Positions 19,405 to 30,558 of a DNA stretch of 41,847 nt are shown in pieces. The DNA is from Chara braunii. Lineage: Eukaryota; Streptophyta; Charophyceae; Charales; Characeae. Below the pieces are notes generated by a model that worked only from the letters and a program-made list of their open reading frames with translations, made no database searches and was not told the DNA's origin. Numbering within the stretch: position 1 is the first letter of the stretch; the number at the start of each line of letters is the position of its first letter. Location: NCBI GenBank assembly GCA_003427395.1, contig BFEA01000100.1, positions 221,154 through 263,000 of the forward strand. Reading direction: 5' to 3'. A program made the translations under genes and the position numbers.

Positions 19405-20615
19405 GGATCATACAGGGCCCTAACTTAAGGGTATGTCCAACCTGCCTAAGTAAACAAGTAAAGTACACATAACTGGACTGCCCTAACTTAAGGGTATGCC
19501 CAACACCAAATAAACTCTAGTCATAAAACATATGACCAAACCGCCCTAACTTAAGGGTACGCCTGACTTCTGTTTAAACTGACGACATGACGCATAAGAC
19601 TAGACTGCCCTAACTTAAGGGTATGTCTCGCCAGTTTTTCACAAGTTACGTAGGGCATAGGATCAGGCTGCCCCAACTTAGGGGTGTGCCTAACCTGCCT
19701 AAAACAATTACGAACGACAAATGGTCAGACCGCCCTAACTGAAGGGTACGTCCAACCTACATAACATCAACGACAAGAGCATATCACTAGGCCGCCCTAA
19801 CTTAAGGGTACACCTATCTAGCTTAAACTGTTTAGGTACATAAGACAGAATCTGCCTGAACAAAGTACAACGACGTATGACTAAGCCGCCCTAACTTAAG
19901 GGTACGCTTAGCCTCCGCAACAACAATGTAGGAGAACAACCATTGATACGTGCACAAACTTTATATGTTTCTCTCTTATTAGGCAGGTGATCAGACCTAC
20001 CCGACTTAGGGAGACATCCAATCTTGCCTTGTGTTTAGAAGGGAAAATAAAACATGTTTATACTAACTCTCTGCTACTTTGTATTGTTACGAGCATAAGA
20101 CCGAGCAGCCCTAACTTAAGGGTACGCTCAGCCTGCCCAAGTTACCTTCATTGTATTCTTCATAACTTTTCTCCTCTTCTTGTTCTACCTGACTTACTGA
20201 CTGACTTTCCCAACTTAGGGTGCCCGGTCCGCCAGATAATATAGGTTCGTATAGTATGTATCAAAGTTGTATACTTCGGTTGACCTTTATGTTCATAGCT
20301 TATGACCGAGCCGCCCTAACTTAAGAGTACGCTCAGCTTTATACCGATGTCCCCCTCAGAAGAAAACACACACAGAACTGGGTCCACACAACTTAGAGTA
20401 TTCCCAGCTCTGTTTTCAGCAACCCACAACGAAACATCAGGAGTCTGAGACCTCCTAACTTAGGGTGCCCATCCTCCTGTTCAGAAACCCCCAAAGAAAC
20501 GGCGACTGAGCCATCCAACCTAGGGTAGGCCCAATCCTAAAAAGGTCATTCAGACAGCCCAGCAAACAAAAATAAACATAGCACTGAGTCCACACCAACC
20601 TAGGGGAACTCAGCC
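19405..20615. repeat. Array of about 16 dyad-symmetric ccctaacttaaggg modules
   Basis: A core CCCTAACTTAAGGG or close variant recurs at about 19418, 19481, 19544, 19608, 19671, 19733, 19795, 19889, 20000, 20109, 20209, 20314, 20386, 20455, 20513 and 20593. Spacing is irregular, about 60-110 bp, with largely unrelated spacers. Each core is flanked by short arms that are often mutually complementary although their sequence differs between copies. Function unknown: a decaying satellite, a protein-binding dyad, or structured RNA modules. Confidence 0.85.
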
Positions 20616-20620
20616 TTGGG

Positions 20621-23600
20621 TTGACCCAGCCAAAGCATGCAAAACATCCTCCAACCCACCTTCCCCCAGTTCAACTTTGTCTGCATTCACTCAATTAGAC
20701 ATCTGATCTCTCATATACTTGTTCCCTTAGCCTTCACAATGCATGTCCTGGCATACATAGCAAAAGAGAAAAGTAATAGCTTCACATAGTTAAGTCCAAA
20801 TAGCCCAGGATGAAGTTTTAGGGGAAGGGACCACACATGTTATCGAGGCTATACCTGAAGTTCCCTGCCTCCAGAACCCCGCCTGGGTTCCGGCAGAGCT
20901 CCCGCAATCGGTGGGGCAACCTCCTACAGAGGCCTTGGCGCGGACCTACGGGTTTCAACCCCGCCCGCCGCCCTCCTCTCGTAACCTCAGACTAGACTGA
21001 GAGTAAGAAAGAAGTAGAAAGAGTAGACTCTCGAGATCGAGGGGAGGTGCGCTCAACTCACAGCGAGAGGGCCTTGTAGTCTCCAAACTCCTGAGGGCCC
21101 CGCAATGGCAGCCAATAGCACAGCGACGATAATCCGTTCACAGCCAAAATGCAGAATCAACCACCCTCTGACAGGCCCTCCAAGTCGCCGTAGTAACCCC
21201 TTGCAGAAGTCCCAATCGCTCCCTGCGCTCACGGGATTCTCTCTTTTAGACCAATGTTGTTTGCTGTATGCAGCAAGGGACTGCGTCTTACACAGCAGCA
21301 GGCCCCAGCAGCAACAGCGCCCCTATGTCGCAGTCGCGCGTAGTGAGAAATGCCGTCCTGTGCAAGCCTTCACTGCTGCCTAGCTGTGCCTAACAATCGT
21401 GTTGTCCGCACCGCCCGACCCCAATCATGGTGCCACAGCAGCACCAGTCTCCAAGCTAGATAACAGGCTACTAACCGCAAGTTGTCGGCCGCTGCAACCG
21501 GTTGCCTGCTGTAAAGGAAGCGGTTGTGCTCTAAGTCAACAGACTGCAGCAAAGGGAAGACGGTCAGGCACTCAATGCCAGCAGAAAACAGGGCCTCAGC
21601 TCAGCAACAGTGTCCCATAGTAAACTGCCAATCTGAATACTGTGCCAAGGCGCCTAGCTGCGAAACCTAGCAACGCGGTTCGAGCATACCATTCAATCTT
21701 GCTCCATCCACAGCGCGTCGCGGTCCGAACAGTACCTGGCCACGACTCAGGGCATAAGCAGCGGGCCAAAAATACAGCCGTTTCCCTCTGCTCCTTACTA
21801 ACCGTGTGACTAGCTGGCTGTTCGGCAGGCGGACCGCGCTCAAATGGTAGCTGCGCCTTCCTTACCAAACCTCGGTCGGCGCCATATCCGCGTGTATCAT
21901 CCATATGTAAGGAGGACTTTAGCGATCATTGTGCTCATCGCACAACATAATGCTAGCACCCGCAGGCTGACGCCATAGAAGCAATCCGCAACATAGCGGC
22001 CGTAGGCAGTATAGGCGTAGTAACACCCACAAGTCCGTAGCAGTAGTGTACAACGATCACAACAGTCCTCCATACTAGCAACACCAACTCATATCGGCCA
22101 CAACATCCTCCCCACAGGCCGAAACGGTAGGCTCACAGACCAAAACAACAACAGCCTAACCAGTTGCAGTCTCCCCTGCTCACCCTCCTTCTCTCCGGTT
22201 TAGCGAGATGGGCGTGACTTCGGTCAGGTAAGCATACAACCTGCCTCTCCTTTCTTCGTTGTTTCAGGCAGAGAATGGGCCAGCGTAGCCAGACCAACAG
22301 CCCCCCTTCCCTGTGACCCACTTGCTGCCGCCATCTTTACCCAAACAATTGTGCGTCTGACAGACAAGCGAGCCCACTGTCACCCTCCCCCGACTGCAGA
22401 CAGCCGAACTCCGGCTCAAACGGCCGCAGACAGTCTCTCCCCCAGGAATGCCAAGTTACAGATGGACCTTTCGTAAGAATGTGGGGCTATACATTGTCCG
22501 CTCGTAGTCAAACACGCAGAGAGACGCAGAGAGACTGCTTGCATAGATGGGGTGAGCACAACAGCTGTTAATTTGTAAGTTTCACCTACCGACTGCTTCG
22601 ACCCTCTTCCCTCCTTTCTTGATGTACCTGGCTCGTAACCGCGAGCCGGGTTCACTCGACCTTTCACGGAGGAATGTCTACTGCATAGGATACTCACCAT
22701 GGCCGAAATGAGCCTGACCCTTTCCACAATAAGGTATAACTGGAGTCGTAGCCACGGGACCAATCAACACTGCGACGTCAGGTTCATCATAATTGCTGTT
22801 AATGGCTAAATCTCCAACCTCACCGCTCACTTCACGCCTTCCGATCGCTCGGTCGGTCCCACACTATTCCCAACGGCAGAATGAACAGCATCAGGTAAGT
22901 CTGTAATCCCATACTCACGCCCTTGCTACTTCACCGATAGGTAAGTCTCCACCTTCTACCCGTCTCCACCTTCTACCCTCTCTTTGCTGTGCCCTTTCCA
23001 CCCGTCTCTCAGACCTTGGTTTACGAACGCACCTGGCCGCTTTCCAGGCCAGGTTTGTCTAACAACAGGCAGTGAGCAACAGGGAACGGAACTGCGCAGA
23101 TGAAGACCAGAGCACAGCGAGCACCATAGTGGACAGTAAAACAGCATTACTCTAACGTGAAACTCAACCAGGCGTACATTCCAAGGCGCTTGGTCGTTGC
23201 CCCCGACCAGGTTCACCTGTTTTATCCTCCTTCCTCCCTCTCTCTCTCTCTCTCGTTCGCAGCTGTACATACTCCTACGCCTGTTCGTCACAGCGGGCAA
23301 CTCGTAACTGGGTCACTCGCTAGAGCACGACCAGGCGCTCTGGCCTGATAAACGCGACGCTGAGCATGGTTCACGGACAGTACGGCTACGTAAGCGAGCA
23401 TTACGGCGAGAACTCACAGAGATCGGGATCATGGTCATGACGACAAGCAGAGTAAGCCGCTATAGGCCTCGCACCACTGCTCACAAAAAATCAGTATGGT
23501 TTGAATCTTCGACTAGAACGGGGGAAGATAAGTCCTCCTACTTAGGACCTTCCCATGGTGCTCTCGCAGTCCTTACCGCTCTTACTGGCTGATCCGTTGC

Positions 23601-24503
23601 CTGATTCAAAGATCCGACGAGGCCAATCCATCCGCAGCACCTCAAAACCCCCGCTTGGTAGTTTAGATCAACAAAATCGGTCAAGAATTGACCGTGATAC
23701 ACCAACTTTCGCTCATCCCCGCGCAGCCTACAACTCGTTTAGCGCCTAAAATACTATCTTAATGCAAAATCTAACTGCGCCATTCAATTCGCAGTATGTC
23801 AAAACCTCCAAAATGAATCTTCTCTCGCTCGATTTCATCCAGAAATGAGCGAGATACACATCCCTTCCTCTTCACCTTTCTTGCTCCCGCCATCGCCCGC
23901 GCACTAGCCTTCCATACTAATCTCTCTTCCTACTGATCTTTATCCAAGTCAGTCTTACTAATGGATTCGCCCTACCTTGGACCCTTGGACTCACCTCTCC
24001 CCTCGCTCGATCCCGGTAAGAATCGAGCGAGCTAAGTTCCTCCTACTGCGCCCAGTTTGGCCCTCCGCCATCTCTGTTCCCTCCGACCGCCCCTTGCGCT
24101 CACCCCTGTCCAGGTTCAGTCCGTCTCCCTCCCTACTGCTGCTCAGTTCTGCCCTGCTCCCGACCAGCCCTCCATCCGCTCACCACCCGATACTGTCCGT
24201 CGTTCTCACTGTCACGCTAGCGGCTGGTCCGAACGGCATCGAAGTACCTCAGCATCTTCCCACATAGATGTCAGGGAGAAAGTCGGGATTCCTCCCACTT
24301 TATACGTGCAACCCCTTCGCCGGGGTCCAGCCAATCTACCCTGTATCGTTCCAATTTCTGTGCATGTCCCGAAGAACTGCACCCAAGTGGCAGTTCGTGG
24401 TGTACCCACTGAACTAAGCCGCTGGGTCTCACCGCGGGTCTCGGTACCGGCACCAGACCTCGCCCCAAAATAAAAGAGAAAAGTTAGGAACAACAAAAAA
24501 AAA
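20621..24503. other. Unassigned 3.9-kb region
   Basis: No recognisable gene or transposon. Splice-donor-like strings (caggtaagt at 22894, taggtaagt at 22939, caggtaagc at 22226) recur, but no exon with coding character accompanies them. Short CT tracts (23238-23254) are present. Confidence 0.4.
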
Positions 24504-24508
24504 TAGTA

Positions 24509-24549
<41 letters not shown>
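24504..24549. repeat. (TAA)n microsatellite
   Basis: About 14 AAT/TAA trinucleotides. Confidence 0.95.
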
Positions 24550-24550
<1 letters not shown>

Positions 24551-25253
24551 TAACTTTAAAACTTAGCAAAACGAGTGGGGGGGGGTTCCATGTGACCAGC
24601 TGGCTACAGCTGCATGCTTCCCCACTGTGCCTTGGGTCGCTCCGCCCTGGCACAGTTCACCGTCTTTCGGGCCCCAACGGGCATGCTCTGGGCATACTCA
24701 CACTGTGGGTCACACTGTGACCCCAAGTCTGCAAAATTATGCAGATTTGGTGCAGGCCAATTTGAGGTTCTGGGCACGGTTCAGGTCACAGCACTGTACC
24801 TTTTCAGATGGGACACGGCCCTGGCCGCCTGCAGCAATGACAAAGCGGTCCTTTGCTGGTCCTACGACACCATCCACAAGTCGTGCAATAACTCTGGTAG
24901 ATGGAGATAAAAAAAGAATAAGTAAGTAAATAAATAGGACATTTGCGGCCAACCTTCAGATATGCCTGCAAACTCCCCTTACCCCGCGGTCACACAGGCT
25001 GCTGATAAATGGGCACCCAAGAAGGTTCGCTTTGGACTCCGGCAAACCTGTAGGACCGGTCCCATGCCTCACGGCCTTTAATGGGCATGCTCACTCTCAA
25101 CGCTCATACCGCAGGTTGTGGTCGTTGGGCAGCGGACGGTACACCGCACAAGGGGCCCCCACCACTTGGATCTCCTTCCTTCTCATAGGCTAGGCACTGA
25201 CAGGCTGGCCTACACGCTGCGTCTCTTGGCCTGCAGCATTTTACTCCCCAACT
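24550..25253. other. Unassigned intergenic sequence
   Basis: No coding or RNA signal recognised. A 225-codon frame beginning at 25118 runs through the SINE-like fragments to its right and has no protein motif. Confidence 0.4.
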
Positions 25254-25321
25254 TCAACTGGAGTTCGAACTCATGTCTGCACTTCAGCAGTTCGGGGGGT
25301 GTATCACCTGAGCTAGGTCCA
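25254..25321 (-). mobile_element. tRNA-derived SINE-like head
   Basis: On the minus strand: ACCTAGCTCAGGTGATAC (A box), GAACTGCTGAAGTGCAGAC, GAGTTCGAACTCC (B box). A further A-box-like fragment (CCCAGCTCAGTTGGTACGAC) lies at 25368-25387. Confidence 0.6.
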
Positions 25322-25387
25322 CAGCTGCTGGTTCCACAGGGCCGCAGCCCTATCAGCAGTTTGCGGTCGTACCAACTGAGCTGGGTC

Positions 25388-26702
25388 CGCAGCTGCTGGT
25401 CCCACAGGCCTGCTCACGGCCAACCCTCTCCTTTTTTACAGCAGGCTGAGGTTAACGGGTGGTGTGTTCCCCTGGCCATGGCTGCTCACGCCTACTCCAC
25501 CACCCCTCGGGTCTCAATGCAAATCTCGGCGATAGTAGCAAATATTCTAATGAGAACTCTGCAGGTCGACGTAGCCTGCTGCCGGGACAACTCGGACCTT
25601 GCAGCCAGTACTGCGGCAACCTTTTACTGGTGCCCCCCCTGGCCCCGCCCAGGCATAGTCTTCCATCTTGCGGGCCCCTTCAGCCCACGCTGGGCGGTAC
25701 CCCTCAAACAACCTTGGTACCAACGTTGGCGCCACATCCCAGAAACAGGGCCGGCAACTAAAGTAATAAAGGTAAAAATAAAAATAAAAATATAAGTATC
25801 GGGAACCGGTGCTTTCTGGGAAAGGGACCGCCAGTACCACTCTCAGTTGTTGACCTGGCCTACGGATGGGCCGGCAACAAAACCAAGGGGGATAGCCCCA
25901 CAGGGCCCTCAGCCCTTCGACATCCTCAACCGCCGCAATGCTCTGTTGCCGCGGGTTGCCGCCCTTGATCCCCGTACCTCTACTTTGAAAGTCCAATGCT
26001 GCTACCAATAGTGCCAGTGCCAAGGCCGAGACGGACTACCGCAAAATTCAATGTAAACTGTTGCCGCACGGCACGCGGGCCTACCAAAATACCTCAAGGT
26101 CACTTCTTCGTCTATGGACCAAACTGACGACCGTCAACCCATGACGCCCGCTGCTCCCAGAGCCTGGCTCTGTCTACGACCATCAACCTCCCGCATCTAC
26201 CGCGTGGAGGCCATCGCTCACGTTCTATTTTCTCTCACATACTCCAGTCACTGCCCAAAGCAACACCACTTCCGATGACGCATGCCGTATGAACGCAGGT
26301 GTACCATGGTCACTTCAGTAATAGAAGAAACTTCTCCTAGTTTTAATCGAGGTCAAAAATTTTGCCGGCGGAAATGTCGACTCTATAGCATCAAAATAAA
26401 AATCATCACGCACGCCTCAAAACTGCGTGCTCACACACTCTCTACTCCTAGTCAACCATTCAGTCATTGTGAACAAAACGCAATCGCAACTTCGCATGGT
26501 GTACTCAAATTTTGAACGAAACTTATGTCCTGTCACTTGCAAAAACCCAGGGCGGATACCCTTGTAAGGGTATTCGCGCCAACAACGCGCCACGATTTTA
26601 GGAAACGTACGGGCCACTTGGGGAGTGCCCAAATTCGTTCGACTAGAAACGTTTCTACTCTATTTTTTTCTGCGGCCAATAGCTTGGCCAGGTACTGGTG
26701 GC
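25388..26702. other. Unassigned intergenic sequence
   Basis: Nothing recognised except an A-rich aaataaaaataaaaat run (25773-25793). The last bases (ggtactggtggc, 26691-26702) look like the right end of a TTAA-family element. Confidence 0.4.
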
Positions 26703-26706
26703 TTAA

Positions 26707-26883
26707 ACCACCAGTTCACACCATACATCGGCCGTGGGCCCCTTTTGGAGGGCCGAAATGCACCACCGACCGCTGATATTTGCCGCCGATGTTTTTTTTT
26801 TTTTATCGATGGTGCGCCGCCCCCTAACTCTTCGGACCAGGCAACGAGTTTCCTTAGCAAGGCTGGGCCAGTGTAATGGCGGC
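26707..26883. mobile_element. TTAA-flanked MITE, 177 bp
   Basis: Left end ACCACCAGTTCACACC, right end (reverse complement) GCCGCCATTACACTGG, bounded by TTAA at 26703-26706 and 26884-26887. Another family end (actggtggc) abuts the left TTAA, and another (accaccagtacac) abuts the right TTAA. Confidence 0.75.
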
Positions 26884-26887
26884 TTAA

Positions 26888-27348
26888 ACCACCAGTACAC
26901 TCGGGCTTGGAAGCTTTTTGCCGAACCGCCTGCGGCGCACTTCTCTTCTTTGTTGGCTGGTGCCGCCAACCATTGCGATCCGGTAGGCCGCAAATTTTTT
27001 GGAGTAGGTGACGAACACAAATTCCTACAAGGCTGGGGCCGTGTACGGGAAGTTAAGCAGAATCCCAATCACAATTGCCTTCACTCTCTCATCCTAGCCT
27101 TTCTTCCTCACTAACCATGCCGCATCGCTACTCTCTCCTGGTGTGGTCGCTTCTCCTCCTCACCGTGAAGGATCCCAATCAATGGAAAAGACCCATTTGC
27201 AATGGCAGTACTACTTCCGCGGTGGGCACTAACAGTCAACATGCATTGAGTCTTTCAATAGCCCAGTGCCACTTCAAACACAGAGCAACACGCGCCATGT
27301 CAAGTCCCACTCGTGATACACCTCTCCTTCTCACGTTCAGTGTTACAG
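26888..27348. other. Element-derived and unassigned sequence
   Basis: Begins with a left end of the TTAA family (accaccagtacactcgg) and shares interior blocks with 16666-16827. A right end was not found. No gene recognised. Confidence 0.4.
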
Positions 27349-27560
27349 CCGTCTTCCCCCGAACACAACGCACCCTCGTTATGACTCTATTGAAGCGGAA
27401 AGACGACAGCTTGTCTACTTCATAACTACCGTCTTCACCCGAATAGAACGCCCAGTCATTATAGCTGTACCTGGTGCAACTGTCCTTAGATACGGCAATA
27501 ATCACCAGCCGTTCTATTCAGGTGAAGACGGTACGGTGCGCTACGTTCGGGGGAAGACGG
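27349..27560. mobile_element. GTCTTC-family MITE interrupted by a related MITE
   Basis: The outer ends CCGTCTTCCCCCGAACACAA and, reverse complemented, CCGTCTTCCCCCGAACGTAG are inverted. Removing the insertion at 27429-27531 leaves about 107 bp, close to the 102-bp element at 15675. Confidence 0.85.
27429..27531. mobile_element. Nested GTCTTC-family MITE, 103 bp
   Basis: Ends CCGTCTTCACCCGAATAGAACG and, reverse complemented, CCGTCTTCACCTGAATAGAACG match except for one base. TA lies immediately on both sides (27427-27428 and 27532-27533), consistent with a TA target duplication. Confidence 0.88.
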
Positions 27561-28551
27561 TAGCCGCTTCAAGCCATGATAGTGTGCACTTTCTTCTACC
27601 AGCTACTCTACTATGTATGGCTTCTGAAGCTCCTTATGGCCGCGTCGCTTGCCAGAGCCTGCACAATGCAGTTTTAATGCTTCAGCAGTTGTGCCACCAA
27701 GTGACAGAAAGAATGAGTCAACGCCACGGGGCCTGAAGATTAACTTTACCAGCCAGGCCCTGGAGTGGATTGAGGCTCGACTTGCATTGCTCTGTGTTGC
27801 CTGGACTGATGCAGAGAAATGCAGCAAGAGGCAAGACTGATGGCGGCTGGGCTTGGATGCATCTGAGAGCGAACGTGGAGGCTGGGCCACTGACAAACTC
27901 TTGAGGGGGCGCCTGTTTCTGCAAGCAGAGACTGTGAGCCCTTCAATGACTTCTCTCCAACCCACGGGCCTTGGTATTCGGGGTCTCGCAGGCCTATGAC
28001 CCCTGGATATGATCCTGGGTATGAGAATGACTTTCTCGCTCAGGTCTCCGAGCTCCGGGCCGGAGTTTTCTGAGGCAGAGATGACCTCAAGAAAACCCAG
28101 TACCCCACTAGGGGCCTCCACTCTTGGACCTGAGTCTCCTTTGAACTGAGTTTCCGATTCCTGACCAAGGCCCTCCAGGGGCCTCTACTCTTGGGACTCA
28201 GGTCGCTGCATTTACTGGACCCGCTTTTATCTTAGGGTTTACGATCAATATGCCTCAAGGGGCTTAAAACTATCAAGGGGCTTAAAAACTATGTGTAAAC
28301 TTAAAACTATCTAGGGGCTTAAAAACTATGTATACATCTCAAGCGAACTAGGAACATTGTGCAGATCCCATACCAGGACAGCAGAATAGTCCGGATGACC
28401 CTCTGTGATGCGCACCATAATTATGGTGCACTTAGCAGAAAACAGGGTGGTTTTCCAGCATTACGTCACACTCGCCCTGGTTGCTACACCATTCGAACCG
28501 CTTGCATGTCACGAGCTGGTGGTCCGAGGCACAGACAGTATGAAAATCTGA
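27561..28551. other. Unassigned sequence with short direct repeats
   Basis: Contains two copies of aggggcctcnactcttgg (near 28109 and 28175) and several aggggcttaaaaactat copies (28256-28330). A perfect 18-bp palindrome GCACCATAATTATGGTGC is at 28412-28429. No gene recognised. Confidence 0.5.
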
Positions 28552-28660
28552 ATGCTGTAGGCAGAGAGGGAGAAGAGGACAGCAAACGAGGGGCTGCGAC
28601 AAACTGTTTCGTCCGTACTCATCAGGAGGCTGACATTGCCGGAACTCGTCAGTTCTCCCC
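28552..28660 (-). ncRNA. Hammerhead-like motif, copy 4
   Basis: On the minus strand: stem III strand with GAACTG (centre 28650-28655), a C at 28648, a stem I region (28626-28647) closed by GAG/CTC, core CTGATGA (28625-28619), stem II GTACGGAC (two pairs and a tetraloop), GAAAC (28610-28606), then CAGTTTGTC. Both conserved core strands are intact. Stem III pairs CAGTT with AACTG but has A opposite A next to the cleavage site (GAC instead of GUC). The tail 28552-28600 matches copies 2 and 3. Confidence 0.55.
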
Positions 28661-28908
28661 TCAGTGCCGTACACCTTCACTTTCTGAGTGGAAGAGAAAG
28701 CGATCAGAAGCCGCACTAATTGCCGAGAGAGCAATGAGAAGTACTAATTGCAGAGAAAGTAATGAGAAAACTTATTGCTGAAGAATCATGGTTATCAGAA
28801 TAAACAATCCCCTTATCACTGCAATCTGGATTTTCCCGAAGCTTCGCTACGTAGAAGCAATTGAATCCAAGTCAAACCAGCCGCCGCTGACGGCCATTTT
28901 TCGTGGGG

Positions 28909-28962
28909 ACACACACACACACAGACACAGACACAGACACACACACGACGGAGCGCAGCGCG

Positions 28963-29010
<48 letters not shown>
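28909..29010. repeat. Compound (CA)n(GC)n(GA)n microsatellite
   Basis: CA repeats with interruptions, then GCGCGCGC (28961-28978), then GA repeats. The alternating purine-pyrimidine GC and CA parts could adopt Z-DNA. Confidence 0.95.
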
Positions 29011-29015
<5 letters not shown>

Positions 29016-29448
29016 GAAGATGATGATGATGATGACGACTGCTATTTTGGTTGTTTCTGGACGTGCATGGTGGTTAGATGGATGCACTAAAATTTGCCAT
29101 GTTTGAATCGGCCATGATTTTCGTGGCTGCTGTTTTGCTCGTATGCTCGGATCTGCCTGTTCGAATATGGAGACATAGTTGTTTCGTGGGGCATGCTCAC
29201 ACAGTCGTTTCTTCAGGGCATGAGAGAGAGAGAGAGATGATGAAGATGATGATGATGATGATGACTGCTATTTTGGTTGTTTCTGGACGTGCGTGGTGGT
29301 TAGATGGATGCACTAAAATTTGCCATGTTTGAATCGGCCACGATTTTCGTGGCTGCTGTTTTGCTCGTTTGCTCGGATCTGCCTGTTCGAATATGGAGAC
29401 ATAGTTGTTTCGTGGGGCATGCTCACACAGTCGTTTCTTCAGGGCATG

Positions 29449-29449
<1 letters not shown>
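29011..29449. repeat. Tandem duplication, 226-bp unit
   Basis: Copy A at 29011-29236 and copy B at 29237-29449, both beginning atgatgaagatgatg and ending cttcagggcatg before a GA or CT tract. They differ at only a few positions by eye, so the duplication is recent. Confidence 0.95.

Positions 29450-29526
<77 letters not shown>
29449..29526. repeat. (CT)n(CA)n microsatellite
   Basis: CT repeats switching directly to CA repeats. Confidence 0.97.
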
Positions 29527-29527
<1 letters not shown>

Positions 29528-29612
29528 CCGTTTTGTTTTATGGATGGCTTGTAACGATTTCTGAAGGGAATGAGAGAGAATCTGGGGTCTTTTAAAACAA
29601 CACACATCCCGA
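29526..29612. repeat. Dispersed repeat R, copy 1
   Basis: ccgttttgttttatggatgg ... gaatctggggtcttttaaaacaacacac, repeated at 31333-31420. A second matched block follows each: 29880-29990 and 31070-31185, with ttcttgctggagnagtcttc and tgtcttaggtaagttg. So a larger segment was duplicated and rearranged. Confidence 0.85.
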
Positions 29613-30509
29613 AGTAGATTTTCTTTATCTTTTGAAAAACACAAAATCTATGCTAACATTATCATATGCATAGATGGAATAAGCGGTCTTGCTAGCTCGC
29701 TGTCTTGGAAGATTTGAGCGGCTAGGATCGGGCTCGTACTAGTGAGCTATTCTCTCTTTTTGTGGTTGGATATGTGTTGTCGGTTTTGTTGATTATACAC
29801 GGCCTAATTCTTTGCCCTGCTTTAGAACATGGGCTGTTTGGATGTTTACGGGTGGCCACGAGCTCTCTTTGGGGGGAATGTATGTTTTGTGGTCCGGCAT
29901 GGAAGGCTTTCCCAGTTTTTTTGGATCCTTAGCAGGAGGTGTCAGTGCGTTCTTGCTGGAGGAGTCTTCTGTCTTAGGTAAGTTGTCTTTTATCTTCTTT
30001 CTCCTCTTTGGCAGTGACGCGAGTGTGTAGTTTGAGATGAATGTTGGGAATGAATCGGTTTCACGGTTGCACTCAGTTCGCCCGACATTGCAGATCCCAG
30101 GGCTCGATCCCTAGACCTATCCCTGGACCCCGGTATAGCTACCCGTGGACCCTGTGTGCCTTGAACCCACTACCTGTCCCTCAAAACGTCTATCTGTGGT
30201 TAGAGTCCGTAGCAGGGTTGTGTGGACTTGAACTGTAGACCTACGTGTCAGCAGTCCTAAGGGTCAGTCCAGTAGCCTAGCCCTACGTATAGCTAAGGGT
30301 CAGCCAGTCGTAGCCTAGGTGTTTCTTGAAGTCGCTACTTGGCTCTTCGGAGCTGTAGGAGTGAGTCAGTAAGGTAGGGTTTAGTCCTAGCTCTGTCAGC
30401 AGTCCCAGTCTAGAGTTCCAGTCCACCTTGTCGAGTCAGCAAGTACCAGGTGGGGTTGCACATACATTGGGCCTGGGACCGGAGGCAGGCCAGACCACCG
30501 ATGAAACAG
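29613..30509. other. Unassigned intergenic sequence
   Basis: Apart from the duplicated block at 29880-29990 and cagtcctaagggtcag-type short repeats (30250-30320), nothing recognised. Confidence 0.4.
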
Positions 30510-30517
30510 TATAAATA
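30510..30517 (+). promoter_or_regulatory. TATA box TATAAATA
   Basis: A consensus TATAAATA 42 bp before the ATG of a 22-codon frame. Transcription would start near 30540-30545. No downstream gene is identified, so this could also be the promoter of an LTR or a transposon. Confidence 0.35.
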
Positions 30518-30558
30518 AAGAGGCATCGCCAAGCCATTCATTCATTCGCCTGTGAGCC

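Noticed and set aside
19405-20615. CRISPR array
   Set aside because: Repeats with unrelated spacers look superficially similar, but spacing is irregular, repeats diverge, there are no cas genes, and the context is a eukaryotic genome.
24057-24473. 138-codon frame as a gene
   Set aside because: Low-information proline- and serine-rich composition, no motif, and overlapping frames of similar length on the other strand.
27603-28121. 172-codon minus-strand frame as a gene
   Set aside because: No recognisable motif, and several other frames are open over the same stretch.
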